A stretch of 64,000 nucleotides of DNA from Burkholderia ubonensis (GCF_902833085.1 NZ_CADFEB010000014.1:62001-126000); one strand, 5' to 3'; shown: positions 36,526 through 45,285, counted from the stretch's first letter. Made by a program: numbers and translations. The notes: a model not told the origin generated them from the sequence alone.

Positions 36526-37301
36526 GCTACGCGCCTTCCCTGTTCGGCGACAACGCGCCGCCTCCCATCGCCCCGGCATCGACCGATTCCGCGTTCCAGG
36601 CGCGCTCGCTGCTCGACCTGCTGTACGACGGCTTCTACATGCTGTTCCTGCTCAAGAACGGCCGCGAGCCGGAGAGCGCGAGCGAGTTCAGCACGCGCAT
36701 CCAGGAATTCCTCGCCGACTACGAGCGCGGCGCGAAGAAGCTGAACATCTCGGCCGAGGACGTGTACAGCGCGAAATTCGCGTTCTGCGCGGCGGTCGAC
36801 GAGACGGTGCTGTCGTCGCAGTACAAGATCCGCCCGGACTGGGAGCGGCGGCCGCTGCAGCTCGCGCTGTTCGGCGAGCAGCTCGCGGGCGAGAAGTTCT
36901 TCCAGCATCTCGAGGATTGCCGCGCGAAGGGCGCGGCGCGGCTGCAGTCGCTCGAGGTGTTCCACATGTGCCTGCTGCTCGGCTTCCAGGGCAAGTACCT
37001 GCTCGAAGGGCCGGAGAAGCTCGCGTACCTGACCGCCCGCATCGGCGACGAGATCGCGCACATGAAGGGCAAGCGCGCGCCGTTCGCGCCGCACTGGACG
37101 CTGCCGGACCAGATCGCGCACCGGCTGAAGCGCGAAGTGCCGGTGTGGGTGATCGGCGCGGTGTTCGGGCTCGTCGCGCTGCTCGCGTATCTCGGGCTGA
37201 ACACGTATCTGAAGGACAAGACGCTGCAGGCGCTCGCGCCGTATTCGCAGGTCATCAAGGTCGGGCCGGAATCGGCGAATTTGACGATTTCGTTGCCCTG
37301 A
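36522..37301 (+). CDS. tssL: T6SS membrane-complex protein TssL (DotU)
   Basis: A 259-residue inner-membrane protein. The cytoplasmic DotU helical domain has the typical SLLDLLYDGFYMLFLLKNG region and FCAAVDETVL. One C-terminal helix (VWVIGAVFGLVALLAYLGL) is followed by a short periplasmic tail. It lacks the OmpA domain seen in extended TssL, so the OmpA protein TagN may supply the wall anchor. Confidence 0.96.
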   Translation: MSYAPSLFGDNAPPPIAPASTDSAFQARSLLDLLYDGFYMLFLLKNGREPESASEFSTRIQEFLADYERGAKKLNISAEDVYSAKFAFCAAVDETVLSSQYKIRPDWERRPLQLALFGEQLAGEKFFQHLEDCRAKGAARLQSLEVFHMCLLLGFQGKYLLEGPEKLAYLTARIGDEIAHMKGKRAPFAPHWTLPDQIAHRLKREVPVWVIGAVFGLVALLAYLGLNTYLKDKTLQALAPYSQVIKVGPESANLTISLP

Positions 37302-37330
37302 GGGTGACGCGCGAGGTTGCGCTGGAGGGT

Positions 37331-37362
37331 AAAAAGGACCGCTTTCTTTGCGGTCCTTTTTT
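37331..37362. terminator. strong intrinsic terminator after tssL, probably bidirectional
   Basis: AAAAAGGACCGC (37331-37342), a 7-base loop, then GCGGTCCTTTTTT (37350-37362): a GC stem with A-run before and T-run after. It ends tssJKL and, read in reverse, the minus-strand gene ending at 37423. Confidence 0.9.
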
Positions 37363-37422
37363 GTTGCGGTTCGCACGCGCTGCGAACCCGACTATGCGGC
37401 TCCGTCGTCGGGTCCCACGATG

Positions 37423-37746
37423 TCACAGGAGAATGAACGCGTCGTTCTCCACGTAGAAGACAAATGCGTCGAGCAGTTGCGAGAGGCTCGGATCGTCCAC
37501 CTGCTCGTGCGCGTTGATCACGATGTCCTCGATCGTCGCGCTGTCGAGCGTGATGCGCCAGCCCGGTTGCTTCGCGATGTCGGGCACCGTGTCCTCGTCC
37601 GGGTCCGTCGAGTCGGGCGCGAACGCGCCGACCGTGTCCAGCGTCCACGGCGCCGGGGGCAGGTAAAGCCGGCCGGAGAAGTCGCCGGGCTGTTCCAGAA
37701 TACGTTTCAGCGAGACTTCGGTCGCCGGTGAAGTCGAGGTAAGCAT
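37423..37746 (-). CDS. small acidic protein of unknown function
   Basis: A 107-residue cytoplasmic protein with a Pro/Asp-rich middle and a C-terminus ending DAFVFYVENDAFILL. No family is named with confidence. Its small size, acidity and place at the T6SS edge are reminiscent of immunity-type proteins, but there is no adjacent toxin, so this is only a suggestion. Confidence 0.5.
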   Translation of the reverse strand: MLTSTSPATEVSLKRILEQPGDFSGRLYLPPAPWTLDTVGAFAPDSTDPDEDTVPDIAKQPGWRITLDSATIEDIVINAHEQVDDPSLSQLLDAFVFYVENDAFILL

Positions 37747-37900
37747 CGTTGCCGCAGAAATAAGCCAAAGGATCGATCAGGCCGCAGAGCGTCGCGGCGG
37801 GCCGTGATTATGCCAATGAATCGCGGCATGCGGCGACGGACGGCATGAATGCGCGAGCCGATCGAATCCAACACCTTGCGGTGTCCGGCGTCACCCACCG

Positions 37901-39730
37901 TCAGCCAGTCTGCAGCGCAGGCATGCGACCTTCCTCCAGCTTGAACTCGCCGACCGTCTCCGCGAGCTTGCCTGCCTGCTCGCGCAACAGCGTCGCGGCG
38001 GCGGCCGACTGCTCGACGAGCGCCGCGTTTTGCTGCGTCGCGTTATCGAGCTGCGATACGGCCTGATTCACCTGCGCGAGTCCCGTGCTCTGCTCCGTCG
38101 CCGCGACCGTGATTTCGGCAATCACGCTCGTGATGCTGCGCACACTCTCGACGATTTCGTCCATCGTCGCGCCGGCCGTCTGCACGAGGCCGGAGCCGCC
38201 CTCGATCTTCTCGACCGACGAGTGGATCAGCTGCTTGATCTCCTTGGCCGCTTGCGCGCTGCGCTGCGCGAGCGCGCGCACCTCGCCCGCCACGACTGCG
38301 AAGCCGCGGCCGTGCTCGTTCGCGCGCGCGGCTTCGACCGCCGCATTGAGTGCGAGGATGTTGGTCTGGAACGCAATGCCGTCGATCACGCCGATGATGT
38401 TGGCGATCTCCGTCGACGCTTGCGTGATGTCGTGCATCGTCGAGACGACCTCGCCGACGACCGCGCCGCCGCGCACTGCCACATCCGACGCCGAATCCGC
38501 CAGCCGGCTCACCTGGGTCACCGCATCGGCCGAGTTACGGGCCGTGCCGGCGATTTCCTCGAGGGCCGCGGCCGTTTCCTGAAGGCTCGACGCGGCATGC
38601 TCGGTTCGGCTCGAAAGATCCTGGTTGCCTTGCGCGATCTCGGCGCTCGCCACGTTGACCGATTCACTGAACTCCCGAATCTGCAGCAGGATCGTGCTGA
38701 TTTTTTCGGCGAACAGGTTGAATGCATGCGCGATCTGCGCGGCTTCGTCTTCGCCGCCGGCGGGCAGGCGCTTCGTCAGGTCGCCGCTGCCGCTGGCGAC
38801 GTCGGTGAGCGCGTCGCGCACCAGCAGGATGCGCTTGAAGGCTGCGTTCGTCAGCGCGCCGACGAGCGCCGCCGCGATGAAGGCGACGATCAGGATCGCG
38901 ATGAGCGTCGTCGTCGCCACCGCGCGCATGCCGGTCGTCACGTCCGACTTGTCGAGCGCGAGCACGAGGGACCAGTCGGTGCCGGCGATCGGCTGGGCGC
39001 GCAGCAGCTTGGTCGCGCCGTCGATGTCCACGGCCACAGGCTCGGACGCCGCCTTCAGCGCTTCGAGGTGCCCGGAATCCAGCGCCGGCGACAGTTCGGT
39101 CGCCTGCTTCATGATCAGATCGGTTTTCGGCGCGGCGATCACGCGTCCGCTCTTGTCCACCAGGAACGCGAAGCTCGACGGCGTCGGGTGCACGGCGGTC
39201 ACGATGGCACTCACGCTCTGCATGAAGAGGCTTGCTGCCATGACGCCCTTGACGGCGCCATCGCGCACGATGGGCACCGCGAAGGCGAAGGCCGGCTTGC
39301 CGCTCGACGCGTCGCGGTAAAGCGCCGTCGCGACCAGATGGCCGGCGCCGAGTGCCTGCTGGTACCACGGGCGCGCGGTCGGGTCGTAGCCGGGTGCGAG
39401 CGGGACATTCGAGAAGGCCGTCTTGTCCGGCAGACCGAGCGTCAGTACCTCGAAGCCGCCCGACTTGCCCAGCAGCTTCAGCGCCGGCAGCGGATCGCCT
39501 TCGCCGATCGCGATCGTGTCCGCCAGCGCCTGGGTTTCCCTGCTCCGGCTCGCGACCCACTCGTCGATCGCGAGCGCGTGCCCGGTGAGGATCGACTTGT
39601 GGTTCTGGTCGATTGCGTCGTCGTTGTGATGCTTCACGACGTAATAGATCAGGCCGCCCGTGGCGGCCAGCGCCGTGACCACGATGGCGACGCAGGTCGC
39701 GAGAATCCGTGTGCGAATCGATGACAGCAT
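37901..39730 (-). CDS. methyl-accepting chemotaxis protein (dCache sensor)
   Basis: A 609-residue inner-membrane chemoreceptor; the ATG at 39730 is chosen because the first membrane helix (ILATCVAIVVTALAATGGLI) starts right after it. A ~255-residue periplasmic dCache-type domain has RPWYQQALGAGHLVATALYR and GKPAFAFAVPIVRDG, as in amino- or organic-acid sensors. A second helix (about 270-290), HAMP, and the MCP signalling hairpin with RANEHGRGFAVVAGEVRALA follow. The ligand is unknown. It is transcribed alone. Confidence 0.93.
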   Translation of the reverse strand: MLSSIRTRILATCVAIVVTALAATGGLIYYVVKHHNDDAIDQNHKSILTGHALAIDEWVASRSRETQALADTIAIGEGDPLPALKLLGKSGGFEVLTLGLPDKTAFSNVPLAPGYDPTARPWYQQALGAGHLVATALYRDASSGKPAFAFAVPIVRDGAVKGVMAASLFMQSVSAIVTAVHPTPSSFAFLVDKSGRVIAAPKTDLIMKQATELSPALDSGHLEALKAASEPVAVDIDGATKLLRAQPIAGTDWSLVLALDKSDVTTGMRAVATTTLIAILIVAFIAAALVGALTNAAFKRILLVRDALTDVASGSGDLTKRLPAGGEDEAAQIAHAFNLFAEKISTILLQIREFSESVNVASAEIAQGNQDLSSRTEHAASSLQETAAALEEIAGTARNSADAVTQVSRLADSASDVAVRGGAVVGEVVSTMHDITQASTEIANIIGVIDGIAFQTNILALNAAVEAARANEHGRGFAVVAGEVRALAQRSAQAAKEIKQLIHSSVEKIEGGSGLVQTAGATMDEIVESVRSITSVIAEITVAATEQSTGLAQVNQAVSQLDNATQQNAALVEQSAAAATLLREQAGKLAETVGEFKLEEGRMPALQTG

Positions 39731-39901
39731 GATGACTTCGATCTCCCCTTTGCCGCTTGATATGGAATGGGTCGCCGAATCGGCGGGCAACGCCATGTTT
39801 AACGACCGCTGTCGGGGGATCTTAAGGCCTGACTGGTCAGACCAGTTGGTGGCGTGTCGACGGGCTACCGCAGTTGCGGCAGTACCGAACGGCGTCTCCG
39901 C

Positions 39902-40151
39902 TTATCTCGTCAAATCGTCGATGCTGGCGAACCCTTCACGCACGACGAACTCGACCGCGCGGCGCAATTCCGAAAAATCGGCCCGCAAGTTAGTCATCAA
40001 AGCCAACGTTGAAACGGCCATTCGTCTTCTTGATAAAGCACGCCCTGGTCGCAGGCTCACCGCCAATCTCGTAGCGTTGATTGACCCAGACGCCACGCTT
40101 GCCGCCCAGTTTGCCGGATATTTTTCCAAGGTCGATGCGCTGCTCGGCCAT
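39902..40151 (-). pseudogene. frameshifted small gene (~80 codons)
   Basis: An ATG at 40151, with a GGGGA site just after the stop of the SMI1-like gene, opens a 53-codon frame (MAEQRIDLGKISGKLGG...) ending NGRFNVGFDD-stop at 39990. Directly after, the next frame continues in the same style (LRADFSELRRAVEFVVREGF to a stop at 39902). Removing four bases (the TAAC at the joint) would fuse them into one ~82-residue protein. It is therefore probably a recently broken gene at the end of the immunity-like array. Confidence 0.5.
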
Positions 40152-40161
40152 TTCATCCCCG

Positions 40162-40602
40162 TCAGGCATCCGCAGCCGTTTCGTCGAAATACCACGCCAG
40201 GAATGCCGTGAACGTTGCCCATCGCGCGTCGGTCTCGCCGGCGATAAAGCGTGCGTGGTCGCGCAATTCGTAATCGTAGACTGTGCCGTCTCGCGTGTCG
40301 TACAGGAACATTCCCTCGCTTTCGTCCGAGGTCAGCGGAACCACTTGCGCTGGAAACCCGTAGCGGTCCCGTACGTAGTCGAGCGCGCCGGCAATGCCGG
40401 AATAGTCGGTCAGGTCGAATAATTCCGCGACAGGACGCAGGCCGACGAACGGCCCTTGATACGTGAGGTAGAACTGCGCGAAGCCGGTGTCGTGTGCGAT
40501 GCCCAGACGATCGAGTGCGTCGAGTGCGGCGTGCCGGTCTTCTCGCCGTACGTCGCCGGTCGCTTTCGACAGGTATGTGTGGACGTTTGCGGGAATCGTC
40601 AT
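40162..40602 (-). CDS. SMI1/KNR4-type (SUKH) immunity-like protein
   Basis: A 146-residue cytoplasmic protein; ATG at 40602 with GGAGA 6 bases upstream. Segments such as LYDTRDGTVYDYEL, a hydrophobic core and a final helix ending WATFTAFLAWYFDE resemble the SUKH superfamily, immunity proteins to many polymorphic toxins. No toxin gene is adjacent, so it would be an orphan immunity gene of the Rhs locus. The family call is by pattern only. Confidence 0.6.
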   Translation of the reverse strand: MTIPANVHTYLSKATGDVRREDRHAALDALDRLGIAHDTGFAQFYLTYQGPFVGLRPVAELFDLTDYSGIAGALDYVRDRYGFPAQVVPLTSDESEGMFLYDTRDGTVYDYELRDHARFIAGETDARWATFTAFLAWYFDETAADA

Positions 40603-40645
40603 CGGTATCTCCATGAACGGCGCGTTGCCGCATGCGGCCCGGGAT

Positions 40646-41014
40646 CTAGTTTTCGATGTACTTGAAATGCATCGCCAACCCGTTCGCGTCTTCGGTGAAT
40701 TCGGCATGCAGTATCGGCTCCGCGCGCTTCCCGCCATGCCAGAGCCGGCATTCCAGTCCCCAGACACCCGCCTCGTGCATTTCGTAAAGGTCGAAACCCG
40801 GCGCGTCAGCCCCACCGGCATTGCCTCTGTCTGGTGGCGGAGACCAGGCCGGAATTCCGTCGAAGTAACCGGACAGCGCGTCGATCACTTCGTCGTAGAT
40901 CGCATGCCCGATACCGAAATCGTGCGCCAATCCGACCGCATCGCGCGCGTTCACCTGATCCAGAAAGCGTGCCACGCACTCGTACGCGAGACTTGCTCGC
41001 TCGTTCATCGACAT
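40646..41014 (-). CDS. unknown protein of the immunity-like array (122 aa)
   Basis: ATG at 41014, AGAGG 6 bases upstream. A 122-residue soluble protein starting with a helix (MNERASLAYECVARFLDQ), with a Pro/Gly-rich centre and a beta-rich C-terminus ending LAMHFKYIEN. Family not recognised. It shares strand and spacing with its neighbours, and an orphan immunity role is inferred from context only. Confidence 0.55.
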   Translation of the reverse strand: MSMNERASLAYECVARFLDQVNARDAVGLAHDFGIGHAIYDEVIDALSGYFDGIPAWSPPPDRGNAGGADAPGFDLYEMHEAGVWGLECRLWHGGKRAEPILHAEFTEDANGLAMHFKYIEN

Positions 41015-41097
41015 TGCCGACCTCTGTTTCTCGACTGGCGCCACCACCTTTAAAGCGCGCAAACCGGCAACGATGCCTGCTCGCGTCGCCGCGTACG

Positions 41098-41688
41098 TCA
41101 CGTGACCTGTACAAAGAAAAGACCCTTGCCGGATTTCGTTGCGACGAACAGGTAGCCCAGTGCGTCGCTCAATCCGAAGATGTCCGTCCATCCGTCAGGA
41201 AAGTCGCCCGAGTACAACTGGATGGCAAATTCGAAATCCTGCGGGAGAGACAGGTCCTCATCTTGCAGCAGCCCCGGGTGGCCGCCGATCCCGCTACCGT
41301 GGAACGGATCAGGGACTTCGTCGCGCACGCGCAATGTTCGCGCCGGAATCACGTGTGCGCCAAACATCTCGGTCCCTTTCGCGTGAAAGATCACACGCGT
41401 CGTTTGGTCCCTTGTGATTATCTCCATCTCACCGGAATCGCCGTGGTACGTTACCCGGTCCAGAAAATACTCGCTCGCCGAATAAAGCGAGAACACCGAC
41501 ACGTATTCGTATCCGCATCCGGCGATACCCAGGAACGCGGCCGGCAACGACGCGATCAGGTGAAGCGCCTCTCCCGAAGACGACGTTGGCCAGCTTTCGA
41601 CGCCGCCAATCAACGCGCCGCCGCCAATTCTCGGCTCGAGCGCATCGTGAGACGTCTCATCGAAGTCGATCTCGTTCATGTTGTCCAT
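41098..41688 (-). CDS. DUF1963/YwqG-like protein
   Basis: A 196-residue cytoplasmic protein. GIGGHPGLLQ near residue 134, then FEFAIQLYSGDFPDGW and a C-terminal YLFVATKSGKGLFFVQVT, match the 'GG-P-x-LQ ... F-IQL ... G-x-L-F' layout of DUF1963 proteins, often found among toxin-immunity genes. The N-terminal half is less typical. Orphan immunity is plausible, not shown. Confidence 0.5.
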   Translation of the reverse strand: MDNMNEIDFDETSHDALEPRIGGGALIGGVESWPTSSSGEALHLIASLPAAFLGIAGCGYEYVSVFSLYSASEYFLDRVTYHGDSGEMEIITRDQTTRVIFHAKGTEMFGAHVIPARTLRVRDEVPDPFHGSGIGGHPGLLQDEDLSLPQDFEFAIQLYSGDFPDGWTDIFGLSDALGYLFVATKSGKGLFFVQVT

Positions 41689-41741
41689 CTGTGTCGGATG
41701 AGGGTACGTCTTGCTCGCCAGGATCTACGTGCCGCACCGCC

Positions 41742-42077
41742 TCATCTCATATAGACAGTCTTGACCAATTGCCTGGTCTCGATCGCGTACACGTAAGTCA
41801 CGCCGCGACCGTGCAGGTACATTCCTCGGCTGGCGATCTCGAACGGGACGCCGTTGATCTCGTACGCCGGATTCGGCATGAGCGAGACGGCAATAACACG
41901 CCCTTCGCTGCCGACATTGATGGACATCGTGTAGTTGCTCAACGACCACTGTCCTTTCGACAGCGCCTCGAACTCACGCAGCGCCGCACCCAGTACCTCG
42001 AGACAGGCACCGTCAAGCGAAATGTCGTCGGGATATCTCGTCAACACATCGAGGACGTCGTCTTCGCTGAAATTCAT
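41742..42077 (-). CDS. unknown protein of the immunity-like array (111 aa)
   Basis: The ATG at 42077 overlaps the stop of the preceding gene (ATGA). An acidic N-terminal helix (FSEDDVLDVLTRYPDD) is followed by beta strands (WSLSNYTMSINVGSEGRVIA) and a Lys/Arg C-terminus (RQLVKTVYMR). No family recognised. The overlap shows it is co-translated with the gene at 42074-42469. Confidence 0.55.
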   Translation of the reverse strand: MNFSEDDVLDVLTRYPDDISLDGACLEVLGAALREFEALSKGQWSLSNYTMSINVGSEGRVIAVSLMPNPAYEINGVPFEIASRGMYLHGRGVTYVYAIETRQLVKTVYMR

Positions 42078-42469
42078 ATCTGATCCGTTCGCTGGCGTAC
42101 TGCCAGAAAAGTATCCACAAGCGCCACTTTTCCTTTCGGCTGATCGAACTGGCGGAACTCGGGGGTCGAGAAGCCGCCCATTCCGTTCAATTCGGCAAGC
42201 TTGTGCAATGCGTAGTCGCACGCGTCGCGCGACAGAACGAACGCGATGCCGTCTTTCCGGTATTCAACCTGATCGTCGTTGCCGAAGCCGAACCGTAACG
42301 TCACGACCTTGTTCGAACGGCAATCGAGTGCTTCGAGGTCAATCGACGCATGTTCGAGCCACGTTCCTATCGCGGCGAGAAAGCGAGTCCCCTCCTGAAC
42401 GTCGAAAACGAAGGAGAGGCCGCCACGATCCCGGATGACTTCAACCATCGCGCGCACCGTATCGATCAT
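42074..42469 (-). CDS. unknown protein of the immunity-like array (131 aa)
   Basis: The start is uncertain: the ATG at 42469 (MIDTVRAMVEVIRDRGGLSF) is preferred, but an in-frame TTG at 42499 would add ten residues. A soluble alpha/beta protein containing LRFGFGNDDQVEYRKDGIAF. Family not recognised. It overlaps the next gene by 4 bases. Confidence 0.5.
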   Translation of the reverse strand: MIDTVRAMVEVIRDRGGLSFVFDVQEGTRFLAAIGTWLEHASIDLEALDCRSNKVVTLRFGFGNDDQVEYRKDGIAFVLSRDACDYALHKLAELNGMGGFSTPEFRQFDQPKGKVALVDTFLAVRQRTDQI

Positions 42470-42616
42470 CGCCAGATCGAATGCCTGCGCCAACCGCAAA
42501 GGTCGTGCGCGGCACCTGGACTACGGGTCGGCGGCGGTTGAGATGTCGCGCCGACTCGTTGCTGCGCCGCTGCCGCAATGGAATGAGTTGCACCGATTCG
42601 TGTCGCAATCGCCAAC

Positions 42617-42922
42617 TCACAGCGTCATGTCGCGGGCAATGTCCGTGAGACGCGATGCGAGCTCGTACAACCTCGCTGCCATCTGCTCGTTGCCAAGTTC
42701 TTCCCGGTGGCGCGTTCCGCTGGAGATCAAGCTAGACTGCAGATCGATCCGCACATTGACCACGGCCATCGGCACGCCGGCTTTCACCTTGTAGTCGTTT
42801 CGCAGGATCGACATGCTTTCGATCGCTGCGCGCGCCTCGTCGTCCGACACGCCGGCATTCGTGCGTGCGTTCGTTGCCAACGACAGCATGTCGTCGATCC
42901 AGTTTTCAGCCGTGTCGTTCAT
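42617..42922 (-). CDS. small helical protein of the immunity-like array (101 aa)
   Basis: ATG at 42922 (MNDTAENWIDDMLSLATN); an upstream in-frame ATG at 42943 is possible. Mostly helical, acidic, with a heptad-like C-terminal helix (MAARLYELASRLTDIARDM). No family recognised. Confidence 0.5.
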   Translation of the reverse strand: MNDTAENWIDDMLSLATNARTNAGVSDDEARAAIESMSILRNDYKVKAGVPMAVVNVRIDLQSSLISSGTRHREELGNEQMAARLYELASRLTDIARDMTL

Positions 42923-42988
42923 CTCGTCAGCTCGCCGATACACACCACACCGCGACGAACCGGCCAGTTGCCTGTTGCGTCTCGCCGC

Positions 42989-43330
42989 TCAAACCGACCG
43001 CCCGAAATATACGATCTCGAACGCTTCGGTCCATGGTTGGAACGCTTCCGGCAGCACCTTAAGCAAGTCGCCCTTTCCACCGATTCTTGCGTCGCACGCG
43101 AATACGACCGCATCGACCTTCGACTCACCGGAAATGGTCAGCACGACGAGGCTGCCGCCGCTCCCCGCGAACGCCGCACGCCGGCAATACCCGGGATCCT
43201 CGATGTCGTCGAAGAATTCGACACCCGACGCGGCCAAGTCCGCCTCCCGGCATTTGATGTATCCCCAGTCTGCAATCCGGACCGGATGATCCCGGAAAGC
43301 GGCTTCGAGGGTTGGGTAGTGAGTCGTCAT
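42989..43330 (-). CDS. unknown protein of the immunity-like array (113 aa)
   Basis: ATG at 43330 (MTTHYPTLEAAFRDHPVRIA). A soluble protein with FFDDIEDPGYCRRAAFAG and strand-rich SLVVLTISGESKVDAVVFAC. The frame stays open upstream to 43522 without a ribosome site. The 300 bases upstream (43331-43635) show nothing else. Family not recognised. Confidence 0.5.
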   Translation of the reverse strand: MTTHYPTLEAAFRDHPVRIADWGYIKCREADLAASGVEFFDDIEDPGYCRRAAFAGSGGSLVVLTISGESKVDAVVFACDARIGGKGDLLKVLPEAFQPWTEAFEIVYFGRSV

Positions 43331-43635
43331 ATATCGAAGGCCTGCCTGTTCGATCCGGCCATATTGGTGATTGCGATGTCTCACAGATCTTTTCAATTCT
43401 TGCTTCAACCACAACGCCCTCCTCGCGCCCTGATTTCGCTGATCGCTGACAAAGCGATCCGCAGAGGCTCGGTCAGATCGGCCAAACAACCGATTAACCG
43501 TATCGATCAATTCGCCTTCCACTACAACGAAAACTGCAAACCGCTCATCTGGACTGCTTCAGCCGATTTCATCCTTGAAAAGCTGTACAGACTTTGATCG
43601 CGAATCAGCGGAACGGGACACTAGCAGTTCTTCAT

Positions 43636-44061
43636 TCAACGTTTTATCAAGTTCGCGTACAAGTCAACCTCACGATTATTGACAACATGAAATTTGACGC
43701 CACGGCCAATCGCATAGCAGTCACCGAACTGCCGAACCTCTTCGATTGACTTCGGATCCCCTGCTTCCCCGTATACACCGTCGACATCCATGCACCACAA
43801 GTCACCAAACCTCATCAGGTGCACGCCAGTACAAATCGAGTTTGGCCAATCCCCCTTCCAGCGCGCGTTAAATTCCACAATGTCTTTCACGATGATCGCA
43901 ACGGTATCCCATTGATTACCCGGAACCGAATGGTTCTTCGCGTAAAAAATGCCTTGGGCTGCAGGCGACTCTCCTATTGGATAGAAGAAACCGAACGACA
44001 CAACAAGACCATCGTCGAAATTATGGTAGTCGTGCAGCAGTTCGCTCACGTTTTCAGACAT
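43636..44061 (-). CDS. unknown AT-richer protein of the immunity-like array (141 aa)
   Basis: ATG at 44061 with GAGAGG 5 bases upstream. A soluble alpha/beta protein (MSENVSELLHDYHNFDDGL, then IICAR-free strands FGDLWCMDVDGVYGEAGDP and VKFHVVNNREVDLYANLIKR). Base composition is clearly AT-richer than the T6SS genes, suggesting transfer. No family recognised; immunity-like by context. Confidence 0.55.
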   Translation of the reverse strand: MSENVSELLHDYHNFDDGLVVSFGFFYPIGESPAAQGIFYAKNHSVPGNQWDTVAIIVKDIVEFNARWKGDWPNSICTGVHLMRFGDLWCMDVDGVYGEAGDPKSIEEVRQFGDCYAIGRGVKFHVVNNREVDLYANLIKR

Positions 44062-44120
44062 CTTAGCCTCTCACTGTCAACAAGGGCTACTCAGCGGCCT
44101 TTTTCTAGCTTTAAAGATAG

Positions 44121-44270
44121 TCAGATTCGGCTCGCGAAGTGCCTAAGAATTTCTGCTACTTCCAACGCCTCCGACTCAGACAGCTCAATCGGATCATTCT
44201 CTTTTGCAACCACCTTGATATGAATGGACGAACCTTGTTCGATCCATATTCGAACGGCCCATCGCTCGCT
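44121..44270 (-). pseudogene. C-terminal remnant of a small gene after the Rhs fragment
   Basis: In the same frame as the Rhs fragment and separated from it only by a TGA (44273-44271), about 49 codons read SERWAVRIWIEQGSSIHIKV... and end in AEILRHFASRI-stop. The strand-then-helix text is protein-like, with the ELSESEALEVAEIL helix. No start codon is available, so it is a truncated piece of a small protein, perhaps another immunity gene. Confidence 0.45.
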
Positions 44271-44700
44271 TCAAAATAATCTTGGCTCGATATACCTTGC
44301 ATTGCTATTCATCTGTAGTAGGGAAGTGCGGATTTCCGTCAGCCGCCGGACCGGATCGTATCGATAACCAGTCCCGCCCTTACGGCTATCCTCGCTCCGA
44401 GCCAATTGCCCCACCGCGTCGTAGCGATACCGCCGCTCGGACATCGGCGCGGGCGCCGTCGTCCGCTGGATCGTCTGCTGCAACGCTCGTCCGGTCGGGT
44501 CGTACATCGTGCGCGGCCCGACCTTGCTCGACAGCATCCGCACCGTCTCCCGATGCAGGTCGTCGCGCACGATCTGCACGCGCTTCTCGCTATCCAGCAG
44601 CATTCCGTGCACATGACCGGAGCCATACATCAGCCAGTCGATCGCATGCCCGTCCGGGCGCACGGTGGTCCGACGCCGGTTGCCCAGTTCATCGTATGTC
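44271..44700 (-). pseudogene. displaced fragment of Rhs core
   Basis: About 140 codons starting YDELGNRRRTTVRPDGH match the intact Rhs protein (YDELGNRIRTVRPDGH, near 47950) and continue through YGSGHVHGMLLD, DDLHRETVRMLSS and ERRYRYDAVGQLARSEDSR to YRYDPVRRL. It then leaves homology and ends NARYIEPRLF. It has neither N-terminus nor the DPxGL checkpoint, so it cannot function. It is most likely a scar of recombination that swapped Rhs tips, and it lies directly after the Imm11-like gene. Confidence 0.8.
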
Positions 44701-44709
44701 GGTTTGGCG

Positions 44710-45285
44710 TCAACCGGCCGGTGGGATACCAGCAGTGAACCTGACTCCTTTCTTCGTGGCGCACAATACACCATCGGCCAGTTGATCCCCGACGACGATG
44801 TATGTCGGGGAATCGTATTGCCGACCGATGCCATTGGCCGGGAAATCGGGACGCAAGACCATCTTTTTGAAACCGACCTTGGCGTCGGGAAATCCCGAGA
44901 TTTTCACCACTATCGACTCGGAGGCGTCGTGATCAACCACGTCAACCTTCCTCGTCGGGTTGAGAAGGAAGTACGAGCCATCAATAGCCCCTCCGTCCGA
45001 TTCAATAACTGCCGGAATGAACTGAACATCACCGTCATTCGCCAGATCTTCAATCACAACACGCACCGCTTCACTTACGAGCGGAATCAAGATATCTGAC
45101 CAGATGACGCCATAGTCTCGAATCTTTGATAGCCCTCTTTTGGGAAACTCGAATAACAAGGGGGCGGGTCTTACGAGGGACTTTGCCGCCTGCAGCTCGA
45201 AGCGATCCACCCCACTTTTTGCCTCGTCGTAGAGTGCCATCCGACTTTCCGGATAGTCCACCTCCGTGGTCCAGATTTTCGCCAT
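44710..45285 (-). CDS. Imm11/DUF1629-like immunity protein
   Basis: A 191-residue cytoplasmic protein; ATG at 45285 just after GAGGA. The central pattern, a helix (ILIPLVSEAVRVVIEDLAND), then DVQFIPAVIE with a Gly-rich turn, YFLLNPTRKVDVVD and a following Ser, matches the DUF1629 (Imm11) layout: '...VQF.PV....G....YYL.N.....D.LD.E.S'. Found with polymorphic toxins. No adjacent toxin survives; the Rhs fragment after it suggests it belonged to an earlier Rhs tip. The family call is by pattern. Confidence 0.6.
   Translation of the reverse strand: MAKIWTTEVDYPESRMALYDEAKSGVDRFELQAAKSLVRPAPLLFEFPKRGLSKIRDYGVIWSDILIPLVSEAVRVVIEDLANDGDVQFIPAVIESDGGAIDGSYFLLNPTRKVDVVDHDASESIVVKISGFPDAKVGFKKMVLRPDFPANGIGRQYDSPTYIVVGDQLADGVLCATKKGVRFTAGIPPAG

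Noticed and set aside
40646..41191. 181-residue reading of the 122-residue array gene
   Set aside because: The first 59 residues are Arg-rich read-through of the neighbouring gene; AGAGG supports the start at 41014.
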